NCBI GenBank assembly: GCA_022315425.1
Contig: JAIUPT010000008.1
Coordinates: forward strand, 496,001-560,000
Reading direction: 5' to 3'
Length of the DNA stretch: 64,000 nucleotides
Origin: Pseudevernia furfuracea
Taxonomy: Eukaryota; Ascomycota; Lecanoromycetes; Lecanorales; Parmeliaceae
Position numbers and translations under genes: made by a program. Within the stretch, counting starts at the first letter, position 1. Each line of letters opens with the position of its first letter. The notes under the pieces are model-generated. The model had not been told where the DNA came from. It made no database searches and saw only the letters and a list, made by a program, of their open reading frames with translations. Positions 12,101 through 23,672 of this stretch are shown in pieces.

Positions 12101-12378
12101 GACCGAGAAGAAGGTCGAAGGAAGAAGAGCTTGAGAAGAAGGGCAAGGGGGGATAAGAAAGACAAGGGAAAGAAGAAGGGTAAGGGGAAGGCTTGAGATG
12201 GTAGATCATTGTCACGTCGAGAAGAGGATGGTTGGATGTCCGATACAGTTGAGGGAAGATTGGTTTTGAGAGGCGAATCGCTACACATATGGCCTGCTAT
12301 ACTCCATACCACTAGGTAACGCCATAGCTCCTTTTAATCAAGGACCATATGTACATTAGGAGTGCAGAGAGCAAGGCA

Positions 12379-13952
12379 TTAGAATTCTCCACCCTTCCCG
12401 CCTACGCCTCCCCACGTCGCTGCTCCCCATACACCAACCAATCCCCACATCCCCACTCTCCATCCTCTCCAGAGCCCCTCGAACCCTTGCCCTTTCCTTC
12501 TCTTCCTCTCCTGCCCAACCTTTCCTACTTTCATGGCCGGTGCACCTGCTGTACCCTTCACCAATTCTGCTGGAGGACTTCTTTCACCTTCTTCGTAGAC
12601 GATCGAGTGCAAGGTTCCAAACAAGCCACGATAGGGCCCGACTTCAACATTGGTTTGCATTTCCTTCCCTTTGGTGCTGGACCGGGCCACATCCATTTGG
12701 CCCCTTCTAAGTACAGTCTCGATCGGAAGTTTTATCGCGAGCTCGAAAGCTTGCCCAACGAATGTTGCAAGAGAATACATATTAGGAGTTAGTACCGGAT
12801 CTATGCCAAGCTTAGAGCGCAGAAACAAAGGTGTCGAAGCTGAAACTAGTGTGGGTATCGTAGAATTAAGTATCACTGCTGGAGCGATTGAGAAAGGCAG
12901 CGTCCAACTAGGTAGTGTCTTCAAGGTCGCAAATATCGATCTGGGTGGGTGTGTTGAAGGTGTCAGGATGAGCTTCGTGCGGGCTATGTCGAGAGGGGCA
13001 AGTATCATGCCTGCTAAACCGGCAGCAGAGACGGCTACAGTTAGTGAGGCCCACGGTGCAGGGGAAGATAAAATATCGAGACCGCCGGCGTACGAAACTG
13101 ATGGGATTGTCGTTAAAGAGAGTCCAGGGTCGGGTAACGCCATGAACGCCGAGAAGAATGACCGGACAAAAGAGGTGACCGTCGATAGCAGGATCGAGTG
13201 GATGTAGGTACTGTTGGTGCCTTTCCATACTCCCCAAGGCCCTTCTGCCGCCCAGTGAGAAGACAGTACAGCTAATACTGAGGAAGATGACTTGAGGTCG
13301 AGAGTGTGAGGAGAATGGTGTGGATTTGACGGAGGCGGTTGGGGCGTGTGGACTCGGGGGACACCGTCTGGTTCGGGAGAGCCATGCCGTCGCCGTGTGC
13401 GTGAGCGTCGAGTTGGTGTATTTGCAAGCGGCGCCGAGGAAGTGAAGTAAGAAGGAGAGTCAGGGTCCGAATCGTCATCAGAAAACATCTGCGCACTTCA
13501 GTCAGCCAGGAATAGTAGCTTCGCTGCATTTTTACCCCCCCTACCTCGTGAGAGTCTTGCCGGTAGCTGCCAGGTCTCCTTCGCATATCATCCGCAAACG
13601 CGTCCTTTGCTAGTGACTTCTGGGCTTCACTGCCAGCCTGGACCTGTAATACTGTCTTCGCTACATCGAATGGCTGCGCCAGGAATACGCTGGTATATTT
13701 CCATATCGCCTGTTCCACCAGTCCCTTCATAACCGCCGAAGACGAGGGCGAAGACTCGGGTATGTAGTCTGTATAGTCCATATCTGCCAGGATATTTCGC
13801 GCTGAGGAGCCAAAGCTGTTTGTTGACGTAGAGGAGACATGCTTGCTGCCGGCATTTGTGGCAAAAGTTACATTCTGAGGTCCGCTTGGACCAAGCGAAG
13901 GGGGTATATAGTAGGGTCTCAAAGGGTTTGGACCCTCTAGTGGACTCGACAT
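12379..13952 (-). CDS. UGO1: Mitochondrial fusion carrier-like protein Ugo1
   Basis: It is an outer-membrane carrier-fold protein linking Fzo1 and Mgm1 in mitochondrial fusion. Exons 13952-13545 and 13488-12379 (intron 56 nt, acceptor GCGCAG) give 505 aa, close to yeast Ugo1. The N-terminal half is soluble and ends in the first degenerate carrier motif, SVFLAQPFDVAKTVLQVQ, with the P-x-D core. The second half has further carrier-like segments, APLDIARTKLIL and ELAIKLPIETVLRRGQMDVA, each with the P-x-[DE] signature of SLC25 repeats. A Ser/Arg/Pro insert bridges the two. An upstream in-frame ATG at 14054 is not used in my model because it lies in leader-like sequence. It is divergent from YAH1, about 200 bp apart. 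Confidence 0.88.
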
Positions 13953-14148
13953 CGTTTTTCTGCTGCGCTCTAGGTGGGAAGACAAAGACGATCGATTCTT
14001 CACCTTTGATACTGAATCGGCGGAGAGCAAGTTTCGGCGAGTCGGCGCTTGCACTTTCCGTTGTCGTCATATCAATGGTTTTATGACCCGAATTGCAAAC
14101 AAACATTTTATCTGAGCTTCAAACGACTGCAGTCCAGAGGCGTGGAGC

Positions 14149-14891
14149 ATGTATATAGCTCGTCAGGTACATCGTGCTGTGGAAATATGCTATCGATCAA
14201 GTTACGCTACATCAATTGCTCTACTTCCCTTTCGATGTACCGCATCATCACGGACCTACAGGAATGACACTTCTGTCTGGCATCTGAACGGAATACCAGC
14301 AAGATTGTCAGTAGAGCTCGGCAGGCAGACACTATATTCAAGAGCTCGACGAAGATTTTCAACATCTCCTGTGGCTATGCATGGCCATCTCACGCCCCCC
14401 AAGCCTGGCGAAGAGTGGGTACCGCGGACAATAGAAAGAGGACTGCAAATAGGTTCAACTGACGCACTGGTTTCTGCAGGCTAAACGTCACATTCATCGA
14501 TAAGGAAGGGGAGGAACATAAGTTTCAAGTGGCTCACGGGGACAATTTGTTGGATATCGCGCAGTCAGAGGATCTGGAGATGGAAGGTGAGATACCGTGG
14601 GACGTGAGTACAGGTAGCTCGCATTGACAGGATTGATCAGGAGCTTGCGGTGGATCATGTGCCTGCTCGACCTGTCATGTTATCGTCGAATCCGACGACC
14701 TGTATGAGAAGATGGACGAACCAGACGACGATGAGAACGATATGCTGGACCTAGCATTTGGATTGACCGAAACATCAAGACTAGGATGTCAGGTCAAGAT
14801 GAACAAGTCTCTAGATGGTCTGCGAGTGAAGTTGCCGAGCATGACGCGGAATCTACAAGCCAGCGATTTCAGTGGAGCGAAGAAATCATGA
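14149..14891 (+). CDS. YAH1: Mitochondrial adrenodoxin-type [2Fe-2S] ferredoxin
   Basis: It supplies electrons for Fe-S cluster and heme A biosynthesis in the matrix. It is split into exons 14149-14414, 14480-14586 and 14641-14891, 207 aa, so that no single frame shows the whole domain. The first 85 residues are Arg/Ser-rich without acidic clusters and contain RRRFSTSP, a typical presequence cleavage region, followed by HGHLTPPKPGEE. The ferredoxin domain runs LNVTFIDKEGEEHKF, GDNLLDIAQSEDLEMEG, then ACGGSCACSTC. The four cluster ligands are C127, C133, C136 and C174. It ends MTRNLQASDFSGAKKS. Introns of 65 and 54 nt have GTGGGT and GTGAGA donors. The ATG at 14149 is the first in frame. Confidence 0.93.
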
Positions 14892-16897
14892 CACGAAACA
14901 ATCAGATGGTCGATATGTACGTAACATCGCCGGAGCATAGGGGTCATAGCAAGTGAGAACTTTTTGTCAACATCCTACAACTGTATCAAGTAGTAAGTCT
15001 ACATTGTACTACACAAGCGTACAGAGAGCCGTCTGACCAGCATCCGGGTCCCGAAGAAAACTCAGGCCGGATCTTTGCGGACCCGATGATGGGAAATTTT
15101 CTAATTTCACAAATGAAGAAAAGACTGAATGTCTCGGACTCAGAAAAGCTCGAGGGTTGACGACCAGCCACCGCGGACCTTGTGTCAATGGCTTTGGATA
15201 TAGATCACGGGTTCGCCGGTGATTGTGTTTCATACTGACTTGCGCCGTGCGTTTGAGGCGCTCACTTCCTTCTGCCTCTTTCTACTGGTTCCGTCCGTGT
15301 TTCACGACTTTATGCTGCAAACCGCAGATAGACAAGAAATTTGCCTTCGTCTTCACGTCCATGTTTGCAGGTTACCACGGATTTTGAATCCAAACTATCT
15401 GTTCACCGAGTGATGCTGATGGGCATCATTGTGGCCTTACCAATACGAGTCTAAGCTTCAGGAAAAAGAGATGATCGGCTGTCAAACAGTGGTATCCTGG
15501 ACCAGGTACCATGGGACCCTCTGTGCTATGTATGGTCTTCGATCTTGGCACTGCCGAGAGAAATTGTTCCCTTCCCGTCCGAGATGCCGTTGAGGGGCCA
15601 ACGCACCCCAGCGCAACGGGTTTGTTGTATGAGATGATCGCTCACTGCCTTCGGACGTCGTCTTGATACTCAATTGCAGCAACATTAAGATTGGAGGCCT
15701 GCACTTGCAGTGCTTTGGCCGTCTATCGCGGCTGTCGCTTACTTTAGCAGCCCTAAAAGTTGTTCATGGACATGACGTGAGATGTAAAACTCTCCTGAGG
15801 CTGGAACACCCTTTCATGGCCAATCTGTTACACTCACAGGACCTGCTTATGAGAGGTTTAAGCACCAAATTTTAGCTTTCCGCCAGCTCCGAAATTTTGG
15901 CCATCCGTGCCATCTTCCGATCAATTTGGCAAAGCGCATATACGCATACTTGACCACAGGACTCAGGACTGAGATTGAATGTTTGAGAAGCTCGTATTAA
16001 TATCGCCTCGTCGGCCATCGCCGATGTTGATAGCTATATGCTATCGTGATTCGTGAAGCCGCGTACATACGGTAGTATGGCTCCTCGCGCTGTACACTCT
16101 TCCGAGTGACAGATTTGGTAATATTCATATTGTTTGTGGACTCCTTGCGCGTCTTGTCTTATCTGGTCGCTTCTCTCGCTTGCTCGAAACAAATGTGAAA
16201 TCAGCGTTGAACAGCAAACAGCGGGTCAGCTCATGAAACACGATTCGAGCGGGGTGTTTCAAGGGTGGTGGGTAGTGCGAGACTTGATGATTAATCCTTG
16301 CAAATCACCGACGAACTTCCCAAGTCATTAATATAATATGGCTTTATGATTATGATTTTTGTGTGGAAAGCTACTTTTCAAGCATTAATCTCTCTACCAA
16401 TTTCGAGGGCATCATGAGCCATGTAACGTCATTACCGACGCAATCATGCCAAGAACATGTATATTTACTCACGTCCATGCGCTTTGTCTTACATGACACC
16501 ACACCACCCTTCACGAAACGAACCCATGCAAGGCGCGTTTTCCTAGCATCGCGCGGTCATGAACAAAGTCATTACCTGAATCCTGCCGCTGGCGGCCCTC
16601 TCCTTCCCACATCTCCCTCTCCGTCATACACTCTCTACGATTTCGAGCTACAAGTATGCCTCCCCCGGGACTCGAACTGGAAGCCTACAAAGTGCCTCAT
16701 GCTGTTTCGACATCCATGCAAAGCCATGTTGACTGACGGCGTCGGTGCGCAGAGAACACCCTTCCACCGGAGTCTGTTAGCAGCCGTGACACCGAATGAG
16801 CCTAGCCACCGACCTTGCCCACAGGAACCGTGATATCATCCCTTTAAAGAGCACTCACCGTCCTTCATCACGCCGGAAGTCCTCAGAGCTTACAGCT
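14892..16897. other. Two-kilobase gap without a supported gene
   Basis: Short frames only (the longest, 16363-16833 on the plus strand, has no recognisable features and unlikely composition). A tRNA-like TTCGAGTCC box at about 16,665 on the minus strand lacks a folded partner. The final 100 bases are the leader of the gene that follows. Confidence 0.4.
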
Positions 16898-17980
16898 ATG
16901 GCGAACAATCTCATTGTGAACGAGAAAACGGCTATGACTGAGGAGGAGCGTTTCCCCGACCTATTCGTCAATACCAACATCGACCGGCGCATATGTCGGA
17001 GAGTCGTCCCGCTTAAGGTTATTGTTCTTGGCATGCCACGGACTGGAACTCAATGTATGTATAACGCCTGGATCGAGAATGATAAATGCGAGACGATCCA
17101 GCTAATGCCGAGGACAGCAATACGTGTTGCCCTCAAGCAGCTAGGTTTCAATGATACATACCACATGGACTGCCTCTTCGAAAACCCTCCGGACATGGAC
17201 CTCTGGCGTCGAGCCTTCCTCGCCAAATTCAAAAACCAGGGCGCACCCTTCGGCAAAGAGCAATGGGATCAACTTCTCGGCCACTGCCAAGCGGTCTGCG
17301 ACCTGCCCACCAGCGCGTTCATCCCCGAGCTCCTAGCTGCATACCCTGACGCCAAACTCATCCTCACACCGCGGGAGGAAAACAGCTGGTATGCCTCCTG
17401 CCAGCGCACCATTCAAACCGCGGCAATGGATCCATCGATGCACGTATGTCTCACCCCCTTACCCCTTTGCAAACCCTTCACTTTCCCTTCCTTTTTGCTC
17501 CCCCCCCCCCAAATCCCCAACTGACTCCGCCAAAGACCTCCTCCACTTACCTCTGTTCCCCCTTCTTGCCAGATCCTCTCCGCCCTCGACACCCACTTCC
17601 TCTCGCGCTTCACGCCGCTCCTCGGCCTCATGTTCGGCTCCCTCTTCCCCTGCCCGCCGGACCTCTGGCCGACGCCCGAGGGCCAACGCGTCTGGACCGA
17701 ACACTACCGCCGCGGGCACGACGAGGCCCGCTCCCTCGTGCCCCCGCACCGCCGCTTGGAATACAGCGTGGAGCAAGGGTGGCGCCCGCTGTGCGAGTTC
17801 CTCGGCGTCGAGGTGCCCGTCGGCCGGCCCTTCCCCATGGTCAACGACGCCGCGAGTTTCGCGGCCAAGATCGGCGTGGTGAAGCGGCAGGCCGCGGGGA
17901 GGGTGGCGCGGAGGTGGGGCCCGGTGCTCGGGGTTCTGGCGGCCGCTGGGTTGGGGCTGTGGTGGGTGCGACGACGGTAG
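16898..17980 (+). CDS. P-loop sulfotransferase-family protein, tail-anchored
   Basis: This resembles the large fungal 'Sulfotransfer_4' family, whose substrates are mostly unknown. Exons 16898-17443 and 17573-17980 (intron 129 nt) give 317 aa. The PAPS-binding P-loop is VIVLGMPRTGTQ near residue 47. Further typical elements are FENPPDMDLWRRAFLAKF, AYPDAKLILTPREENSWYAS and the C-terminal block RRLEYSVEQGWRPLCEFLGVEVP. The last 25 residues (VLGVLAAAGLGLWWVRRR) form one membrane helix, so the enzyme is probably tail-anchored. Exon 2 is strikingly richer in G+C at third positions than exon 1. An upstream ATG at 16796 is in frame and would add 34 residues. Confidence 0.8.
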
Positions 17981-18561
17981 GGTTGGATGAATTTTTTTCT
18001 TTGTAGATTGAGGGGAGGGTTTGATTGATACCATTTCTTTGCGCGTGGCTGGTTTTACGATGGTGGGATGATGGTTCGGGGGGACATTTCTCTTCAATAT
18101 ATATATATATATAAACATAGATGGGGTTTATGGATGTCGGATCCGACGTTCTTTTTGTGAAAACACGTATACAGTATTTTTGGCCAGAAAACCAGAGAAT
18201 TCCTACCAGGCGCTCACGATGAACCCGGGTGTTATCATCGCGACAGTTTGGGGCTTTACCATTTTGGAATCTCGACAGGCAATAACGGGGCCGAAGTATC
18301 AAAATGTTCAAGATCTGGGTTCGAAGCCGATGATCAATGTCCGAGGTAGGGTAGGGAACGGTTGAAAGACACAGAATAATATCGTAACAAAATAGCATTC
18401 CGAGTACGATTATAGCGGCTTGTTGCATCGATGGCGGAGTTCCTAAACTTCTAACCTTGTGGCCGGATGAATGTTGAGAAGAGCAGCTATCTGATCGGTC
18501 CAAGGCTTCGAAGCTCGAATTAGAGCCAGACAACAGCCGTCCGTCCTTGTTACATCTTTCA
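17981..18561. other. Intergenic with an AT dinucleotide run
   Basis: This lies between convergent genes. It holds a short (AT)n run at 18097-18113 and otherwise no feature that I can support. Confidence 0.5.
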
Positions 18562-19626
18562 TCATTCCTTCCTCCGAATCCCTACCATACCCCCCACTCG
18601 CCCCTCCTGCCCCAGCACCCCTGCTTTCTTAAGCACGGTGACAGTCTCCAGCACCACACTTTCCCTCACGCCCCTCACATCTTCTGCAAACTTCACGGTC
18701 TTCAACCACTCCTTCGCATCCTCCGCTGAATAGTCCAATTCCGTACTGATATACTCAACCGCCTCGTCTGGATATTTCTCAAAATACTCTATCCCCAGAT
18801 TCAGCTTCTCGAGCATCTCTTCCATCCTCTCGTCTCCGATGACCTCGGGTCTAGCGACTATGTGCCAACTCGGCCAGGGTGTGTATATCTCGCCAATCCA
18901 TTTGATTTCGCCGTTGTCATAGTAGCGTTTCGAGGTGAAGTGCTCCCACATGAAGAAGTCGGCTGTGCGATCGTTGACCGCTTCGCGAAGTCCGGCGAAC
19001 GTCTGCAGGGGCACGATGTCGAAGGGCGCGGATGCCGAGGCAGATGAGGTGGAAGGTGGGGAGAGCCACTTGTGCGTGTCGGCGAGGACGAAGCCCATCA
19101 CGTAGGACCCACTGCGCCGATTGTCAGGGCCGAGCGGGTTGGAGTTGTGTGCATGAGGAGCGTACCTACCGATCCGGCTGACGCCCATCTTTGCCCCCTT
19201 CAGTCCCTCCACTCCCGTCACATCCTCGCGGTGGGCTCCCGTACTTATTGCCCAGCATAACGGCGTTTCCACATACGTCCCCACCATCCTGTAACCTGCA
19301 TCTTTCTTCTCGGCTTGGGCCTTACCAAGCCCAGCTACCCAACCCTCTGTGAGACCAATGCCGATGTCTATTTCATTCGATTGCAGAGATGTGATCATGT
19401 GGCCTGTGCCGGAGGGGAAGGGGATGAGTGTACATGGTAGCGAGAAGTGCGCAGAAGCGAAGTGGAGGGGCGTGGAGAAATGTTCTAGGGTGTGTTAGCA
19501 GGGGTGGTTAAGGTGGGCGCGGGGTAGGCGGGGGGATGTCGTTGGCAGCTTTAGTGGTGGGAGAGGAGAGAAGATTATGGACTGACCTGGTACATAGCCT
19601 ATACGGAGGGGCGGAGTGAAAGGCAT
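18562..19626 (-). CDS. Ca3427-like periplasmic-binding-fold protein
   Basis: Exons 19626-19587, 19484-19166 and 19111-18562 join to 302 aa. The fold resembles type II periplasmic binding proteins of the ThiY/NMT1/TauA kind: a start of MPFTPPLRIGYVPG, then the second strand region SLQSNEIDIGIGLTEGWVAG, LKGAKMGVSRIGSGSY and FDIVPLQTFAGLREAV, then DFFMWEHF and a WHIVARPEVI hinge. In Candida albicans the homologue Ca3427 has this fold; its ligand is unresolved. There is no signal peptide, so it should be cytosolic. Introns are 102 and 54 nt. The intron 2 donor GTACGC is chosen because it alone keeps RIGSGSYVMGF in frame. Confidence 0.8.
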
Positions 19627-20844
19627 GACGGAGAAGGGTGGGCACCTTTTCGGGCTCAATACCTCAAGCTCGTGTCAATTCTCTTATGAGCGGAATGCCA
19701 TTCGATCTGAATCTGGCGGGATTTCTTGGCGTGTACAAAATCTCTCAACCCTGCCCTAACCTAATCGAGGTTTCTTCACCCCGTGTCTGTTGAACCCCGT
19801 GCCCTCGAAGGGAGGAGAGGGCAACCATGGGCATGGAGCAACTGAGCATACTTACGTCAGGAAGTATAAATCTAGGCGTATACCCCCCTATTTACTGCGT
19901 ATACCCCCCTAATTCGGTTAGCAGCCGCGCGGGCGCTAACTCAATAGGATAAACTTCCGCAGACACCCGGAGTAAGGCCGAATGTCTTCATGTTTTCGGA
20001 GTTTGAACACCTATCAAGCTAACCCTCCATCAAATTACTAAGTCACTTATCTCGCCTTATCACTCCGCTATATTATATTCTTCTAAGTCAGTCTCGCGTG
20101 CAAAGATTTATTAATAAGTCGGCTCTGAGCATAAACACGATTCAGCTATTTATTCGCTATGTGTGAGCAATCAAAAAGCACCATAATCACCTCTCAATTT
20201 TTTTTTATGACTCAACCTCTAGAGATTCTACCCTTTTTTTTTTTTGAAACGTAGATATTTTATATTAGAGAACTAGTACTAATGCTGCCAAGCCTTATAT
20301 TTATTGACTCGCTTACGTTAGATCCACCTGGGGTAGCCCAGCCCCAGCCAGACTAGCCCTTAGCCCTGCCTCGCCCTAGCCACGTCTCTCGGAAGGTCGC
20401 TCTCGCCCCAGCTCTAGGCCCGAGGCTGTTGCAAACCCTGTAATGCCGTAAGTATCTGTATGATTCATGCATCATTCATCACATTTCTTCTCAACTTTCC
20501 ATCATGTCTTTGGTCTGGGCTGTTGTGATAATTGACCCAGCCTTTTGTAAGGGGCTTTGGCACCACAAAAGATCAGTCACAGCCTCTATCAATCATCTGA
20601 AAAGAGCTTCCCAAAGGAGCATTCCCTATGCCGCTCTCCTCGGTTCCTTAGACCGTAATGCCTCATGCATGAAATTGAGCGGCGCAGCGAAGGCGCAGCT
20701 GGCAGTGCATGCAAGTCTCCTGACTGCGAGGTGTAGAGCGATATAGCATTGAGTCCTGCTCAGGCATGTCTCCGTTTCATGGCCGATGTTTCTCGAAGGC
20801 AGCTTTTCTGTCAAAACGTCCCCGGAGATTCTTCCAACGTCAAA
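19627..20844. other. AT-rich gap with repeat-like sequence
   Basis: The stretch 19,860-20,450 is poorer in G+C than its flanks and has a direct repeat of GCGTATACCCCCCTA (about 19,876 and 19,898), T-runs and stop-rich frames. It looks like an old, decayed repeat or transposon relic, but no ends or coding remnant can be shown. A short frame at 20504-20746 is not convincing. Confidence 0.4.
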
Positions 20845-22054
20845 ATGCCTTCCTCTATTTTTCCTCTTGCAATCGCCACCTTGATAGCAGTGTACAACGT
20901 GGCGCAAGTGTCGTGTGGTGATAAATGCTTCAATGTCGACGAAATCCAGGAGCAAGCATATTTCCCTTGCAGTCCCTCGGCTTCGACCAGTAATTGTTGT
21001 CAGTCGGGTTGGATCTGTCTAAGCAATGGCCTCTGCGAGCCCAGCGACAACACACATCCGGACCCAGTAGAGTGGACCGGGTTCTGCACGGATCCTCTTT
21101 GGGATAATACGACAGCGTGTCCTAAGATTTGCCAGAACAATTTGACTGGTACGTAAAGCCCGCGAGGCCGGGGCCGAAACTTTCATTCAAAGTAGAAAAA
21201 CGACTAATTGTATTATATCAGCTACCGGTGTTGACAATCGTGTATCCTCATGCGGATATGGCCACTTCTGCTGCTATGAAGACAATAACAGCACCGCTTG
21301 TTGCAGTACTCCATCCAAGGGATTTTTCTTGGGGGTGGGAACAGTCGTGACAACCGTCACTGGTTCCAGTCCAACGTCCGCCACAACCAGTTCGACAACC
21401 GGCGTAACTTCTGTGGCGGTCGGTACTCCAGCTTATCCATGTCCAGATCTCGACGGTACCTTGTATACAGATGTTACCGGAAGCAGCTACAAAATTCAAT
21501 GCAGCACCGACTATCCTGGCAATGATCTTCCAGCCGTCCACGCAGATACCTTCGAAGGGTGCTTGAGAAATTGTGATACCTATGTGCCAGAACCCTCCGC
21601 ATCTAGTGAGACTCCATGCATCGGCGTGAGCTGGGGAGCAGGAAACCCGGGTGGCAACTGCTATCTCAAGTATCAAATCACCACTATCGATACTAACGAT
21701 GGCGGTCTTTCAAGCGGCTACTACGTCAATTATACGCTACCAAAATCAGCTGTGACCACTCAGGGCGGCAGTCCCTCGAATTTAAACGCACCGGCAACGA
21801 CTAGCACCCACTCAGCGACGTCAAAAGACCATGCCGCCGTCGGCGTTGGGGTCGGGGTTGGTGTACCCGTCGGCTTGGCGATTCTTGCAGGCTTCTTCTA
21901 CCTTGTGCGGCGCCAACCAAAGACCCGACCTGAAGGGCTACTGGAAATTCATGCGGTGGCGAATGACAAGAATGATAATGGACTGCGCGAACTCCCGGCG
22001 GAAACCAAACCTGCGGAACTGTCCGATCCACGTGGCCCTCTAGCGGAATTGTAA
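20845..22054 (+). CDS. Secreted-type cysteine-rich single-pass membrane protein
   Basis: Exons 20845-21148 and 21222-22054 give 378 aa. A signal peptide is evident (MPSSIFPLAIATLIAVYNVA, cleavage near VSCG). The ectodomain starts with an eight-or-more-cysteine module (CFPC-like spacing with SNCCQSGWICLSNGLC, then CGYGHFCCYEDNNSTACC), a Thr/Ser-rich linker, and a second PAN/apple-like cysteine module (CSTDYPG...FEGCLRNCDTYVP...CIGVSWG...GGNCYLKY). One membrane helix follows (AAVGVGVGVGVPVGLAILAG) with a short cytosolic tail of RRQP. The architecture resembles fungal wall-sensor or adhesin-like proteins. Its ligand is unknown. In-frame ATGs upstream (20749, 20779) would bury the signal peptide, so 20845 is preferred. 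Confidence 0.82.
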
Positions 22055-22317
22055 GAAATATGTGGGCATCGAGCAGAAATCAGCTGAACCTTATGGGTTG
22101 GGTTGGTAGGTTTGAGCAACGGACGGCTCGAAAGCACATGCTTTGGCATACATTGCAGGGATAGCACCATGATTTCGTGGCTTGCGATGTTCAAACAAAC
22201 CGAATGGAGGGATCACAAGGGACTGTCCCTGGGAATCGAATCCCGGAAACGTTGTGATGAAGCATGATCCGGGTGATTCGAGCTTAAGTGGTTATGGCTT
22301 GAGAGGCATATAGAAAG

Positions 22318-23672
22318 TCACTCGTTTAATCTTGTCATAGCTTTTCGGAGGAGTGGTGCCACTTGCTTTCGGCTTTTGCTTAGGTCTTTCTGTAGCCACA
22401 CTTTTCTCCAGTATTGTCCTGGCTTGTCCTGCGTCGAAACACCTTTGATATTGAGATCCTCTAACTGGAAGTCAGAAGCGCCCTGCTCTGCGAAATTCAT
22501 CGCCGAAGAAGAGGTAGATGAACGAGCTTGAACAAGCAGCTCTCTCTGAAATTCACCCTTTGAAGAAGTAGATGCTGTCATGATTGCAAACACCGATAGG
22601 TCTCGGTCGTCCATGAATTGTTGCAACTGTTCCTCAAATGATGACAGCTTCTCTTCACTCGCCTTTTGAACCAAGAAATCCAAGGGCTTCACGACTGAGC
22701 TGATGCCCAACTTTGCACCACTCTCTGTCCATTCTTTGTAATCTTTGATCAGGACCTCGGTGAGGCTAAGGCTGCCAATGTTCCTCTTAGCTTCGTCAAT
22801 CTCCTTGTAGTAACGGTCCCGATTCCAAGTTGCTGCGTCTTTAGGCGACAGTTGGATCTTTGCTTCAAGGTAGTCCACGGAGTCCCGATCCACTTGCTCC
22901 ACTTTGCCAGGCGCTGTCAGATTGGCTGTATCCACCAGTATGCTAGCAAGTGCCATTTTAGCGACTTGTGCGTCCCAGACCTGGGTTACTGCACTGTCAT
23001 TTACTGCGACTTCGCCTTGTCCATGAGCGGCACCGGTTGATAGTGAGGAGCTCGATATGCTGTCCCACGCAGGCTTGCATTGGCGGACGACGAGGCTGGT
23101 GCAGGAGCCGCACTTCTCAACTACACGCGGTTCGGGATCTGTGTTCTCAGGCACTGCATTCTCTTCCTCATGGTGGTCTATCACACCTCGCACTCTCGAC
23201 GAGTACTGATTGCCCAGACTTCCCTGTAACTTATTGTGATCCACTAATATCCACCGTACACTCCTCAACTGGTTCGACTGACTTGGTAGATCGTCCAATG
23301 TAATCAGACGATCAATTGCGATGTTTGCGTGCGCACAAACGGCAGTAAATTCGGGTCGGAGGCGAAGACCGGAGGCAGGTATGTCCAATAGAGGAACGTA
23401 GACGGGCGAGAAGCTATTTCGTGGAGGGGCGATGGATTTGATGTAGGCGTAGAGAAGAGAGGATGTCAGGGAATCAAGGTCTGACGGATGTCAGTATAGC
23501 TGCTGATATGCCGTGGGCGGTAGAGGAGAAGACCTGCAGACTCATTCCCAACCACAATGTTTATGTTGTGCTCCTCATGAATTGCTTTGAAGAGGTTCGT
23601 CTTAGCATGCTGCAAAAAGGCACGAAGAGAGTTGCGGGCGAACGCCATTGGAGCTGTATTGTTGGACTTCAT
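22318..23672 (-). CDS. PPX1: Exopolyphosphatase, DHH/DHHA2 family
   Basis: It hydrolyses terminal phosphate from long polyphosphate chains in the cytosol. Exons 23672-23534 and 23480-22318 give 433 aa with a 53-nt intron that splits the first metal-binding motif, VVGNESA|DLDS (the D-x-D of motif II). Motif III appears as WILVDHNKLQG and the DHH motif as RGVIDHHEEE. The DHHA2 domain follows, with DTANLTAPGKV and YYKEIDEAK. The start at 23672 gives a short N-terminal extension; an alternative Met lies eight residues downstream. The gene is flanked downstream by the membrane-protein gene, with convergent 3' ends about 260 bp apart. Confidence 0.92.

Noticed and set aside
16640..16740. Possible minus-strand tRNA with AGTTCGAGTCCCGG and GGGGGAGGC
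   Set aside because: The T stem has mismatches, no matching 5' acceptor (GCCTCCC) or A box is found within several hundred bases, and no anticodon arm folds.
22215..22290. Minus-strand tRNA-like GGGATTCGATTCCC
   Set aside because: The T-loop neighbours do not pair in tRNA register and no acceptor or D arm is present.
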